64,000 nucleotides of DNA from Chloroflexota bacterium (GCA_016234555.1 JACRBJ010000081.1:62001-126000), one strand, 5' to 3'. Positions 47,750-56,623 are shown, counted from the first letter of the stretch. A program made the numbers and translations. Notes: a model not told the origin generated them from the sequence alone.

Positions 47750-49711
47750 ATGATCGAACGCCTACAGGAACCTGTCGCCTTCTTCCTGCTCATTATGAGC
47801 ATCATTCTCATCACGCCGCTCCTCTCCGAGCGGATTCGTTTACCCGGTATGATCGGCATCATCCTGGGCGGGATGCTGATCGGCCCGCACGGCTTCCACC
47901 TCATCGAAGCCGGTGACCGCATCGAATTCCTGGCCACCATTGGCCTGGTCTATTTGATGTTCAGCGCCGGCCTGGAGGTGGATGTCAAACAGTTCATACG
48001 CGTCCGCTCCCGCGCCCTGGTGTTCGGTCTCATTACATTCAGTCTGCCGCAATTGATGGGCATGGGCCTTGGGTTCCTGCTGGGCCTGGACTGGCTGGGC
48101 ATGATCCTGCTTGGGTCGGCGTTTGCCTCGCACACCCTGCTGGCCTTTCCAATTCTCACCCGCCTGGGCATGACGCGCAACGAGGCGGTCGCGGTCACTG
48201 CTGGTGCGACGGTGCTGACCGACATCGGAGCCTTCATCGTGTTGGCGGTGGTGCTGGGCGCGCGCTCGGGCGGATTGAGTTTCGGTTATTTTGCGCAATT
48301 GCTCGCCCTGTTGATTCTGTTCACCCTGGTGGTCATCTTTGGCCTGCCGCGCCTGGGAAAATTCTTCTTCCAGCGCTTGAGCGGGCGCGCCGTGGAATTC
48401 CAGTTCGTCATCGTCATCCTCTTCCTGGCTGCGCTGACCGCCGAGCTGATCGGTGTGCATGAAGTGGTGGGCGCCTTCCTGGCGGGGCTGGCCATCAACG
48501 CCACCCTGCCGCGCCACAGTCCCGTCACGGGGCATGTGCTCTTCATCGGCGAGTCGTTCTTCATCCCCATTTTTTTGCTCTACAGCGGCATGATCACCGA
48601 CCCGCTGTCCTTCCTCAAGAACCCGCAGACCATGCTGATCGCCCTCGGCGTGACCATTGTGGCCTACGTTTCTAAATTTGCCGCGGCATGGATCACGGGC
48701 CGCATTTACAAATACACCAAGGCCGAGTTTTGGACGGTTTTTGGCCTCTCGCACGCCCAGGCCGCGGTGACGATTCCCACGTTGATCATCGGCCTCGAAA
48801 CGGGCTTGTTCAGTACGGATCTATTCAATGCCGCCATCCTGATGATCCTGTTGACCTCGATCACCTCCCCCCTGCTGGTGCAGCGCTTCGCGCTCGGGCT
48901 GCAAACGGGTTCCGGGAACGACAAGCCCCTGCCGCTCTTTGGACGCATCCTGGTACCCGTTACCGAGCCGCGCACCCAGGAAAACCTTGTGGCGCTGGCG
49001 GCCCTGCTGGCGCGCAGTTCAGAGGGCAAGGTCATGGCCGTCAGTGTGGCCGAGGATACGCACACGCGCGAGAACAGCTTCCTCGCGCACCGCGAATTGC
49101 TGGAACACATTCCCGAAATCCTGAACGATCCCGATGTGGAAATCGAACTGATCCCGCGCATGGCCGGTTCCCACGCGGAGGGCATCCTGCACACGGCGGC
49201 CGAACGCGGCGCGTCGCTGATCGTCATGGGCTGGCGCGGCAAGGCCAGGCAGTCCAGGTCGGTGCTGGGCGCAGTGCTGGACGAGGTCATCTGGGGTTCG
49301 GATACGCCCGTCCTGGTGGGGCGCCTGCCCCTGCCATTGAATGGGATGCAGCGCGTGGTCTTCGTTCTGCCTTCGCGCATCATCCCGCCCGTTGTCCTGA
49401 GGCGAATGTTGGAGACCAACCTGGCGATTGCCAAATCCCTGAACGTACCGCTGCATATTCTGGCCGATGCAAGTTACATGCAGTCCGTCGAGGCGCTGTT
49501 GGCCGCCAGCGGGCACGATCTTCCTGTGATGGTGGAACAACTCAAAGGACAGTTGCGCCCGAAGGAAATGGAACAGGCCGGCGAACAGGACCTGTACGTG
49601 GTCCCGGGCTTCGGCTCGCGCCAGGTGTTCATGTCCAGTGTGGGACACCTGCCCGAGCGCATGGCCGCCGCCTTCGAAGGCAACCTGGCCATCCTGCATT
49701 TCGATAAATAG
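47750..49711 (+). CDS. Kef-type cation:proton antiporter with universal-stress domain
   Basis: 653 residues. CPA2 antiporter domain at 1-385: LLSERIRLPGMIGIILGGMLIGPHGF, a cluster ASHTLLAFPILTRLGM, TAELIGVHEVVGAFLAGLAINATLP, and the C-terminal half with GLSHAQAAVTIPTLIIG. From about 400 a UspA-like nucleotide-binding fold begins (RILVPVTEP, then ADSRGADLIVMGWRGK in the form AERGASLIVMGWRGK near 490-505, and GSVLGAVLDEVIWGSDTPVLVGR). A further domain of about 110 residues follows. ATG 47750 with GAGG five bases upstream is preferred over TTG 47735. Likely K+ or Na+ for H+ exchange, gated by nucleotide binding. Confidence 0.9.
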   Translation: MIERLQEPVAFFLLIMSIILITPLLSERIRLPGMIGIILGGMLIGPHGFHLIEAGDRIEFLATIGLVYLMFSAGLEVDVKQFIRVRSRALVFGLITFSLPQLMGMGLGFLLGLDWLGMILLGSAFASHTLLAFPILTRLGMTRNEAVAVTAGATVLTDIGAFIVLAVVLGARSGGLSFGYFAQLLALLILFTLVVIFGLPRLGKFFFQRLSGRAVEFQFVIVILFLAALTAELIGVHEVVGAFLAGLAINATLPRHSPVTGHVLFIGESFFIPIFLLYSGMITDPLSFLKNPQTMLIALGVTIVAYVSKFAAAWITGRIYKYTKAEFWTVFGLSHAQAAVTIPTLIIGLETGLFSTDLFNAAILMILLTSITSPLLVQRFALGLQTGSGNDKPLPLFGRILVPVTEPRTQENLVALAALLARSSEGKVMAVSVAEDTHTRENSFLAHRELLEHIPEILNDPDVEIELIPRMAGSHAEGILHTAAERGASLIVMGWRGKARQSRSVLGAVLDEVIWGSDTPVLVGRLPLPLNGMQRVVFVLPSRIIPPVVLRRMLETNLAIAKSLNVPLHILADASYMQSVEALLAASGHDLPVMVEQLKGQLRPKEMEQAGEQDLYVVPGFGSRQVFMSSVGHLPERMAAAFEGNLAILHFDK

Positions 49712-49714
49712 AAA

Positions 49715-49750
49715 ATAAACACCCAGCCATAAACACCCAGCCATAAACAC
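49715..49750. repeat. Tandem 14-bp repeat ATAAACACCCAGCC (2.6 copies)
   Basis: Two full copies at 49715-49728 and 49729-49742 and a partial at 49743-49750, between the antiporter stop and the methyltransferase ribosome site. Confidence 0.85.
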
Positions 49751-49774
49751 GCCTGCTGCTTTCTGGAGGATCTT

Positions 49775-50596
49775 ATGAAATTGACGCCACATACCGAGGA
49801 ATGGTACGCCTGGTTATCCAAACAGCAGAAAGGCTATTTCTACCCGGGCTGCAGAGTCGTTGCGCCCTGGCATGGTGAGGATAATTTCCGTACGCTGGTG
49901 TTCGAGCATCTCCAGCCGGAGATGGATGTGCTGGAAGTGGCCTGTGCGCAGGGCAACCTGGCGTTGGCTATGGCCCCACACGTCCGCTCGGTGCTGGCGT
50001 ACGATGTCACACCGGACTATATCGACATGACCTGCAAGGCGGCGGAGGAGCGCGGCATCACCAACGTGAAGTTCCTGGTCCACAATTCGCGGGCGCAATT
50101 CAATGATGGCAGGACGCGCCTCCCTGCCGAAGACCATTCCGTCGACTTGTGGGTGAACAGCAAGGGACCGTTTCACTCGATCCTGGATGCGCCGCGCGTG
50201 TGCCGTCCCGGCGCGGTGATGTTGATGCTGGTGCCAAGCGGCGGTGTGCCATCCGGCGGCCGGTCCGCGCCGTGGAGTGAGCTTCTGCCTGAGACGTTAC
50301 GCTCACTGCTTCCTCCTGACCAGGATAACCCGAACTGGGCTTACAAAGCCATTGTGGGAAATTTAAATGAAGCGGGACTGCGCCTGCACAGTTGGTGGGA
50401 CTTTGACGTGCCCGAGTACCTCCCGAATCCCAGGGAACTGTATATCGGTTTGACCTGGCCTTTTATGGAGGATGAAGTGCCTCCCTATCAGGAGGTCGAG
50501 CCTGCGCTTGAGCGGATCTTTAAGGAGTTCGCCGGGCCGCAGGGGCTGGAGAACCGCTGGCGGCGGTCCATCTGGAAAGCGGTGATACCGGGGTGA
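49775..50596 (+). CDS. SAM-dependent methyltransferase
   Basis: 273 residues. Class I fold: MDVLEVACAQGNLALAMA is motif I (the acidic residue of strand 1 and the Gly-rich turn), YDVTPDYIDM is motif II, and VDLWVNSKGPFHSILDAPRVCRPGAVMLMLVPSGG spans motifs III-IV. GGAGG lies six bases before the ATG. The substrate is unknown; the N-terminal 40 residues (HTEEWYAWLSKQQKGYFYPG) and C-terminal half may bind it. Confidence 0.8.
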   Translation: MKLTPHTEEWYAWLSKQQKGYFYPGCRVVAPWHGEDNFRTLVFEHLQPEMDVLEVACAQGNLALAMAPHVRSVLAYDVTPDYIDMTCKAAEERGITNVKFLVHNSRAQFNDGRTRLPAEDHSVDLWVNSKGPFHSILDAPRVCRPGAVMLMLVPSGGVPSGGRSAPWSELLPETLRSLLPPDQDNPNWAYKAIVGNLNEAGLRLHSWWDFDVPEYLPNPRELYIGLTWPFMEDEVPPYQEVEPALERIFKEFAGPQGLENRWRRSIWKAVIPG

Positions 50597-50661
50597 TGGG
50601 GAAGATTTTTCCCGCTGAACGCAGTTGCAGCGGCCTGTTCAAGGCGAAACTCACAAAAAAG

Positions 50662-51315
50662 CTATCCGCTCATTGCAAAGGCCGCCGCCCCAAAGGCGAC
50701 CGCTACATTAAATGACCGCTTCTGTCCACGCATGGGCAGGTAAACGACCTTGTCCGCCAATGCCAGCAGGCCCGGGTCCACGCCCGTCACCTCGCTGCCG
50801 ACGATCAACACAATCTTCTGCTTTCCGCCTTCTGCTTTGTGCTCTTTGTCTTCCACCTTCTGAATTGGAATCGCTCCTTCTGCAAATTCCAATGCCCAGA
50901 CCCGCCAGCCTTCGCCCTTTAAACTTTCAACCAGCCTGACCGCATCCTTGTGATGTGACCATCCGACAAACTGCTCCGCACCCAGCGATGTCTTGCGCAC
51001 TTCGGCTTGTTCAGGTGTGGGTGTGATGCCGCACAGGTAGGCGTGACCGAACCCAAAGCCGTCCGCCGTGCGCAGGATCGAACCGACGTTCCATGCCGAG
51101 CGCACGTTATCGACCAGCACGGCCAAGTCCGCATCTTCTTTCTTCCCACTTCTTACTTCATCAAGCTCTCGTCCAATTTCTTTCCTCATCACCACCCTGG
51201 TCTCTCCCAAACAGGACGGGCAGCGCTCCCCGAAGGGATGTCCCTCCGTCAATGGATAACGCAACCCGCATTCGGGATTTTGGCAGATGCGAATTTCAAA
51301 AGATTGAATGTTCAT
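50662..51315 (-). CDS. SpoU/TrmH-family RNA 2'-O-methyltransferase
   Basis: 217 residues. An N-terminal zinc-ribbon-like CQNPECGLRYPL and CPSC, then the SPOUT fold: VDNVRSAWNVGSILRTADGFGFGHAYLCG, LGAEQFVGWSHH, IVLIVGSEVTGVD, VYLPMRGQKRSFNVAVAFGAAAFA. A Lys/Glu-rich insert (KVEDKEHKAEGGKQK) just before the SAM-binding strand and another (RSGKKEDAD) look like short AG-rich inserts in DNA. TATAAT lies eight bases before the ATG. Confidence 0.88.
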   Translation of the reverse strand: MNIQSFEIRICQNPECGLRYPLTEGHPFGERCPSCLGETRVVMRKEIGRELDEVRSGKKEDADLAVLVDNVRSAWNVGSILRTADGFGFGHAYLCGITPTPEQAEVRKTSLGAEQFVGWSHHKDAVRLVESLKGEGWRVWALEFAEGAIPIQKVEDKEHKAEGGKQKIVLIVGSEVTGVDPGLLALADKVVYLPMRGQKRSFNVAVAFGAAAFAMSG

Positions 51316-51323
51316 CGGGTATG

Positions 51324-51331
51324 ATTATACT
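51324..51331. promoter_or_regulatory. Overlapping divergent -10 boxes
   Basis: ATTATACT reads TATAAT (51324-51329) on the minus strand, eight bases before the TrmH ATG (leaderless type), and TATACT (51326-51331) on the plus strand, 36 bases before the AhpD-like ATG. Confidence 0.45.
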
Positions 51332-51366
51332 CACTGCACTCTGGTCACTGAAAACTGGTTACTGAC

Positions 51367-51915
51367 ATGGAAGCCTTCCTCCCTCAACCACCCCGAATCC
51401 CTTTTCTTCTCCGCCTCGGCATCTGGATCTCCGAGCGCATCACCGGGCGCGTCATGCTGCCTGCGCGTTTGCTGGCCTGGTACCCCAAAGCCGCGATTGG
51501 CTCGGGCGTGCTCGAAGCGCTGGTGGCCCACGATGAACCCGGCATGGACCGCCGCATGTTGCAGCTGGTCCGCATGGCGGCCTCGCATGCAGCGGCCTGC
51601 CCGTTTTGCATCGACATGAACTCGTACGAGCATCGTCGGCACGGCATCACCGACGAGGAGGCCGAAGCCGTCAGGGGTGGAACAGCCCTCGAAACGGTGC
51701 CCAGCCTCGGCGTCCGCGAACGGTTGGCCATCCAGTATGCGCGGTTCATTTCCCAGACGCCGCTCAAGTTCCAGCCCGAGATCGTTGCCCAGATGCGGGC
51801 TGAATTCAACGAGCGCGAATTTGTCATCCTGGCCTCCACGGCGGCGCAGGTCAATTACTGGGCGCGGCTGATCCAGGCGCTGGGCATTCCGCCCGCGGGA
51901 TTTGGCGACGCATGA
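51367..51915 (+). CDS. Carboxymuconolactone decarboxylase/AhpD-like protein
   Basis: 182 residues. The AhpD-type redox motif CPFC is at 78-81, followed by an acidic IDMNSYEHRRHG stretch and helices; the family shows His near the second Cys as here. No close fit to catalytic alkylhydroperoxidases beyond this motif. Its stop overlaps the next start by four bases (ATGA). Confidence 0.85.
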   Translation: MEAFLPQPPRIPFLLRLGIWISERITGRVMLPARLLAWYPKAAIGSGVLEALVAHDEPGMDRRMLQLVRMAASHAAACPFCIDMNSYEHRRHGITDEEAEAVRGGTALETVPSLGVRERLAIQYARFISQTPLKFQPEIVAQMRAEFNEREFVILASTAAQVNYWARLIQALGIPPAGFGDA

Positions 51916-52469
51916 CCACGTTGATCTTCAACAAACCCTACGGCGTGCTTTCGCAATTCACCGACGAGGGCACGGGGCATCCCACGCTCAAGGATTTCAT
52001 CCTCGTGCCGAACGTGTACGCGGCGGGGCGCCTCGACCGCGACAGCGAGGGCCTGCTGCTGCTAACCGACGACGGTGGGCTGATCAAGCGCATGACCGAT
52101 CCACAGCATCACGTCGAGAAGACCTACTGGGCGCTGGTGGAAGGCGACCCGACGCCCGAGGCACTGGCGCGGCTTGAAAGCGGAATCCAGCTCAAGGATT
52201 ATTTCACCCGTCCCGCCAAAGCCCGCCTGATCGCGGACCCGCGCCTGCCTCCGCGCCCCAAGCCGCTGACGCCGCACGGGCCAACCTGCTGGCTGGAGAT
52301 CAAGCTGCGCGAGGGCAAGAAGCGCCAAGTGCGTCACATGACCGCCGCGGTGGGACTCTTCACCCTGCGCCTGGTGCGCGCGGCCATCGGCCCGCTGACC
52401 CTGGGCGACCTGCAAGTGGGGGAATGGCGAGAATTAACGTCTGCTGAGATTCGAAACCTGCGCCTGTAG
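51912..52469 (+). CDS. RluE/RsuA-family rRNA pseudouridine synthase
   Basis: 185 residues, without an S4 domain. GRLDRDSEGLLLLTDDG carries the catalytic Asp42; NKPYGVLSQF, KTYWALVEG, REGKKRQVRHMTAAVG and LVRAAIGPLTLG are the usual landmarks. The length suits RluE, which modifies U2457 of 23S rRNA. The ATG overlaps the upstream stop. Confidence 0.92.
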   Translation: MTTLIFNKPYGVLSQFTDEGTGHPTLKDFILVPNVYAAGRLDRDSEGLLLLTDDGGLIKRMTDPQHHVEKTYWALVEGDPTPEALARLESGIQLKDYFTRPAKARLIADPRLPPRPKPLTPHGPTCWLEIKLREGKKRQVRHMTAAVGLFTLRLVRAAIGPLTLGDLQVGEWRELTSAEIRNLRL

Positions 52470-52475
52470 CACGGT

Positions 52476-52481
52476 TATAAT
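52476..52481 (+). promoter_or_regulatory. Leaderless-type -10 box of the CAP/LysM gene
   Basis: TATAAT at 52476-52481, eight bases before ATG 52490; no ribosome site. Confidence 0.55.
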
Positions 52482-52489
52482 CCTTTGCA

Positions 52490-53503
52490 ATGACCCGCAA
52501 ACCGATTTTCCTGCTTGCGTTTGCCTTCCTGTTGGCCCTGACGATTAGTCTGTGGCCGCGCGAGGGACAAGCGTTACCTGCCGATAAACCCGTCATTCAA
52601 AATGGATACGACTTGCTGGCGGCGGTCAACTCGCTGCGCGCCTCCAATGGACTGCCCGCCTACTCGGCCAATGTCATTTTGATGCAGATCGCCCAGGCCC
52701 ACGCCGATTACCTGGCCGCGACGGGCGGCGCTTCGGGCCACGTTGGGCCGGGCGGCACCTCGCCCAGGGATCGCGCCGCGGCTGCGGGCTATCCGCTGGG
52801 AACGTATTTTTCGGAGAACTGGCAGAGCGGATTCAATATGTCGCCTTCGGGAGCGGTTGCCGCCTGGCAGGGAGATGCAGCCCACTTGAATACCATGCTT
52901 TCGGGCAATCTGATCGAGGCGGGCGGGGGCGTGAGCAATGCGGGCGGGACGATTTACTACGTGTTGGATGCAGGCGCGCCATCCAACTACACTGGCGCTC
53001 CCACGGTGACCCCGGGCGGTCCGACCGTGACGCCTGGCACGCCCGGTACGGCGATTGTCTCGCAGTTCATGGTGCCCGTCACCATTAACACACCCGATGC
53101 AAGCGGCATGGTTTACCATGAGGTGGCCTACGGCCAATCTCTGTGGAGCATTGCCATCGCATACAACACCAAGATCGAGTCGATCAAACAATTGAACAAT
53201 CTTGGCGACATCGATATCTACGTTGGGCAGAAATTGCTGGTCATGCGGGGCGCCACTCCCGCGCCGTCCATCACACCCAGCCTGCCAGCCTCCCCAATTT
53301 CCGTGGCTTCCGCGACTGCCCTCCCCGCGACCATGACGCCGTTCCTCCCGCCTGCCGCGACGAGTACCGTCACCCCCACGAAAACGGCTGCGCCTTCCGC
53401 CCTGAGCGGAGGTCGATTCAACTTCACGGCCCTGCTCATCATCCTGGCGGCCCTGGCCTTTGCCGCGCTGGGCACCTGGGCTGGCACGCGGAAAACCGTC
53501 TGA
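52490..53503 (+). CDS. Secreted CAP/SCP-domain protein with LysM and C-terminal anchor
   Basis: 337 residues. Signal peptide at 1-22 (IFLLAFAFLLALTISL), then a CAP domain at about 40-165 with VNSLRASNGLPAYSANVILMQIAQAHADYLA, SGHVGPGG and SENWQSGFN. After a Thr/Pro linker a LysM domain lies at about 205-255 (YHEVAYGQSLWSIAIAYNT...IYVGQKLLV), then a long Thr/Pro/Ala-rich stretch and a final helix (FTALLIILAALAFAALGTWA) with positive tail. The protein is exported and held at the membrane and wall. Confidence 0.9.
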   Translation: MTRKPIFLLAFAFLLALTISLWPREGQALPADKPVIQNGYDLLAAVNSLRASNGLPAYSANVILMQIAQAHADYLAATGGASGHVGPGGTSPRDRAAAAGYPLGTYFSENWQSGFNMSPSGAVAAWQGDAAHLNTMLSGNLIEAGGGVSNAGGTIYYVLDAGAPSNYTGAPTVTPGGPTVTPGTPGTAIVSQFMVPVTINTPDASGMVYHEVAYGQSLWSIAIAYNTKIESIKQLNNLGDIDIYVGQKLLVMRGATPAPSITPSLPASPISVASATALPATMTPFLPPAATSTVTPTKTAAPSALSGGRFNFTALLIILAALAFAALGTWAGTRKTV

Positions 53504-53525
53504 ACCGTTTTGGAATTTGTGGTAT

Positions 53526-53638
53526 GCCGTGATTAAAACCTTTTGGACACGGGCCTTCGGCAGACGAACACGGAAAGACATGGATTTTTAAAGGCTTTTT
53601 CCGTGCGAATCCGTGTTGTCCGTGTACAGAATCACGGC
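53526..53638. mobile_element. MITE-like 113-bp element
   Basis: The ends are GCCGTGATT and AATCACGGC (perfect 9-bp inverted repeats). Inside are further repeats, CCGTG/CACGG words and ACACGGAAAGACATGG. No ORF. Elements of this wording occur between genes in many bacterial genomes as nonautonomous repeats; movement here is inferred. Confidence 0.55.
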
Positions 53639-53689
53639 AGATCCCAGAGAGCCTAATGGCGGCTATTCCATTGAATCCCAAACTCCCAG

Positions 53690-53695
53690 TAAAAT
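53690..53695 (+). promoter_or_regulatory. Leaderless-type -10 box of the acyltransferase gene
   Basis: TAAAAT at 53690-53695, seven bases before ATG 53703. Lies 52 bp after the MITE-like element. Confidence 0.45.
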
Positions 53696-53702
53696 AGGCC
53701 CC

Positions 53703-55151
53703 ATGTCCCCATCCAATCAAAGACTCAACGCTCTCACTACCACGCGCTTTATTGCCGCGCTCTCGGTCGTTTTCTATCATGGCGGGGAAGGCCTGTACCT
53801 GCTTGGTCTGTTTCCGATCCGACCCCTGCTCACGTCGGGTTTTACGGCGGTCAATTATTTCTACGTGCTGTCGGGTTTCGTAATGGCGCTGGCCTACTAT
53901 CGCCCTGGGCAGAAATTCGAATTTCGCAGTTACTGGACGGCGCGCTTTTCGCGCATCTATCCCCTGTATATATTTTCGTTCATAATCACCTGCCTGTATT
54001 ATCTTGAGATCATGGGTAAGATCAATTCGGACAAGATCTGGGCCAACGTGCTCCTGTACCAGGCCTGGATCCCGCGTTACGCGCTTTCGTTCAACTTTGC
54101 CTCCTGGTCGCTGGCGGTCGAGGCCTTCTTCTATATCCTCTTTCCCTTCCTGGCGATATTTGCCATGCGCCAGCCCCCGAAACGCCTGATCTGGATGTCG
54201 ATCGCTTTTTGGGTGCTCAGCCAGTTCGCGCACTCCATGATCGGGATGTGGCTGGGCCTGGGCGCGCGCCTCTTCCTGGCATATTTCCCGCCCTTCCACC
54301 TGAACTCGTTCCTGCTAGGTGTGGCAGGCGGCGTGTGGTTTCTGAGTGAGGCTCCCAAACACCCGCACAAGACCTCCACCAATCTGGCCTGGATGGCCTT
54401 TTCCCTGGCCTTCATTTCGGCCGCCCTGATCATCCGTGAATATTATCAGTTCTCCATCCGCACTTTTTCGCTCGACGTGGGCTTGCTGGCGCCTTTCTTC
54501 CTGATCTTCGTGCTGACCCTGGCCCTGGACGGCACCCGCATCTCGAAGACGCTCAGCCATCCCGCGCTGGTGCTGCTGGGAGATGCCAGTTATGCCCTGT
54601 ACATTCTGCACATCCCCGTGCGCTGGATCATGGAGCGCTATCTGATCTCGATTGGCACCACCATGACCTACGGCCAGTTCTATGGCTTTCTCTACCTGCC
54701 CTTCCTTCTGACGGTGTCGGTTCTGACCTTCCTCTACCTCGAACGGCCCGCCCGCGACTGGCTGCGGCATAACATGCACAAGCTGCCCCTGATGCTCCTG
54801 GACCTGCTGCTGGTGGCTGGCGCCCTGTGGGTGAGCTTCACCCTGCTGCTGGGCGGGGAGGCGATCAATCTTCCGCGCACGCAGACGTATGCCCTGCGCG
54901 TCGGTTTGACGATTTTCTTTACCTGCCTGCTTATCTTCCGCTATTACATCACCGCCTCGTGGAAATCATTAATGTTTGCATTCCTGCTCGGCGCGGCTGT
55001 GTGGACGGCCTTCATGTACCTGGCCTGGCTGGGCGGCTGGATCGAAGTCTTTCCGCGCATGGTGCTGGCCAGCTCGACCGCGTTGGCCTTTGCCTCCATC
55101 TTCGGTTCGCGACTCTTGATTCGGCGGCTGGCGCCTGCCAGCCTGGCCTGA
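53703..55151 (+). CDS. Acyltransferase 3 family membrane protein
   Basis: 482 residues, about ten or more helices. LNALTTTRFIAALSVVFYHGGEG contains the R/H signature of the AT3 family at the first helix, FYVLSGFVMALAYYRP and the RFSRIYPLYIFSF follow, and later LLGDASYALYILHIPVRW is a well conserved helix. AT3 proteins O-acylate exported polysaccharides, lipids or peptidoglycan. The C-terminal 100 residues add helices. Extends from ATG 53703. 12 bp before the MttB-like gene. Confidence 0.9.
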   Translation: MSPSNQRLNALTTTRFIAALSVVFYHGGEGLYLLGLFPIRPLLTSGFTAVNYFYVLSGFVMALAYYRPGQKFEFRSYWTARFSRIYPLYIFSFIITCLYYLEIMGKINSDKIWANVLLYQAWIPRYALSFNFASWSLAVEAFFYILFPFLAIFAMRQPPKRLIWMSIAFWVLSQFAHSMIGMWLGLGARLFLAYFPPFHLNSFLLGVAGGVWFLSEAPKHPHKTSTNLAWMAFSLAFISAALIIREYYQFSIRTFSLDVGLLAPFFLIFVLTLALDGTRISKTLSHPALVLLGDASYALYILHIPVRWIMERYLISIGTTMTYGQFYGFLYLPFLLTVSVLTFLYLERPARDWLRHNMHKLPLMLLDLLLVAGALWVSFTLLLGGEAINLPRTQTYALRVGLTIFFTCLLIFRYYITASWKSLMFAFLLGAAVWTAFMYLAWLGGWIEVFPRMVLASSTALAFASIFGSRLLIRRLAPASLA

Positions 55152-55163
55152 CGGGACGGGAAT

Positions 55164-56585
55164 ATGACCAATAACGTTAGGCCCCTGCTCACGCTTCTAT
55201 CGGAGGAGCAGAAGCAACAGATTCATAGTTATGCCCTGCGCATCCTGTCGGAAACGGGCGTGCGCATCGATTCGGACAGGACCCGCGGCCTGATCCAGCG
55301 CAAGTGGGGATTGCGCGCCGAGGAGCGCCTGGTGCGTATCCCAGCCGAGGTGACGGAGGCCGCCATCCACTCTGCACCCAAACGGATCAACGTGTACAAC
55401 CGCCGCGGCCAGCCCGCCTTCCAATTGGGGGAGGAGCGCCTGCGTTTTGGCGTCGGCGTCACGGCCCTGTACTACCAGGAACCCGTCCACGACAAGCTCG
55501 AACTGTTCACCCGCCGCCACATGCAGGATATGGTGCGGCTGGGTTCGCGCCTGCCGTTGTATGACGTGGTTTCCACGGTGGGCATTGTGCGCGACGTGCC
55601 CGAGCACTTATCCGATCATTACGGCAGCCTGGAGATGCTGGCGAACACTACCAAGCCGCTGGTGCTGCTGGTCTCGGACGAGTCCAATTTCCCGCCCGTG
55701 CTGGATATGTTCGAGAGCCTGCACGGCGACCTGGGGACGAAACCGTTCATCCTGCCGTATTTCAATCCCGTCTCGCCGCTGGTGATGAATGCGGGCACGA
55801 CCGATAAAATGGAGACCGCCATCGCGCGCGGCCTGCCGATCATTTTCTCGAATTACAGCATGGCGGGCGCCTCCACGCCGCTCACCCCCGCAGGGACGCT
55901 GGCCCTGCTGCTGGCTGAACTGCTGGCGGGGCTGGTCATCGCACAAACCATCCAGCCGGGCGCGCCGATTCTGCTGGGCATGCTGCCCGTGTACTTCGAC
56001 ATGAAGTCCATGCTCAATTTCTACGATCCGCAGAGTGTGCTGGTCAGCCTGGCCTGCGCCGAGATGATGGCCAGGTATGGCATTCCGCATTGTTCCACTT
56101 CGGGTTCGGGCACAGGCTGGGGCATGGACCTGGTGGCCGTGGACACCTACTGGATGAATACGCTCTCGCTCCTGCTCTCTCAGAGTGGACTCGCCCCGTT
56201 TATCGGGGACAGCCACGGGTCCAAGTCGATCTCGCCCTGCACGGTGGTACACGTTCACGAGGTGATCGACCAGGCCCAGCGCTTCTCCAACGGCTTCCAG
56301 CTCGACGATCCCAGCGCCGCTTTGGAGGAAATCGCCAAGGTGGGAGCGGGCGGCAGTTTCCTCTCCTCGCCTTCCACACTCAAGAATTACAAGACGGGTT
56401 ATTACAACAGCCGCGTCTATCCGCGCTGGAGCATGGAAAAATGGCAGGCGGAGGGGGAACCCAGCGCCTGGCGCATCCTGCATGAGAAGACCCAGGCCCT
56501 GCTGGCCGACGCGCCCATTCCCGACGATCACGACGAGCTGCTCGGGCGCGGCGAAGCGCTGATTCGCTCCCTTAAATCCAGATGA
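55164..56585 (+). CDS. MttB-superfamily methyltransferase without pyrrolysine
   Basis: 473 residues. Family features: EEQKQQIHSYALRILSETGVRI and QPAFQLGEERLRFGVG in the N-terminus, HLSDHYGSLEMLANTTKPLVLL in the middle, and the late GDSHGSKSISPCTVVHVHE. The frame is uninterrupted (no TAG), so it is not a pyrrolysine trimethylamine methyltransferase; relatives demethylate glycine betaine, carnitine or other quaternary amines and pass the methyl to a corrinoid protein. No corrinoid protein gene is next to it. Probable substrate: a quaternary amine. Confidence 0.85.
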   Translation: MTNNVRPLLTLLSEEQKQQIHSYALRILSETGVRIDSDRTRGLIQRKWGLRAEERLVRIPAEVTEAAIHSAPKRINVYNRRGQPAFQLGEERLRFGVGVTALYYQEPVHDKLELFTRRHMQDMVRLGSRLPLYDVVSTVGIVRDVPEHLSDHYGSLEMLANTTKPLVLLVSDESNFPPVLDMFESLHGDLGTKPFILPYFNPVSPLVMNAGTTDKMETAIARGLPIIFSNYSMAGASTPLTPAGTLALLLAELLAGLVIAQTIQPGAPILLGMLPVYFDMKSMLNFYDPQSVLVSLACAEMMARYGIPHCSTSGSGTGWGMDLVAVDTYWMNTLSLLLSQSGLAPFIGDSHGSKSISPCTVVHVHEVIDQAQRFSNGFQLDDPSAALEEIAKVGAGGSFLSSPSTLKNYKTGYYNSRVYPRWSMEKWQAEGEPSAWRILHEKTQALLADAPIPDDHDELLGRGEALIRSLKSR

Positions 56586-56623
56586 GACGGGCCAAAGCCG
56601 CGGAGATGCCGTTTTAAGGCTCA

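Noticed and set aside
49715..49750. Possible CRISPR array
   Set aside because: A direct 14-bp tandem without spacers and less than three copies; not a CRISPR.
55164..56585. Pyrrolysine codon in the MttB-like gene
   Set aside because: No in-frame TAG before the final stop and the length of 473 residues is complete.
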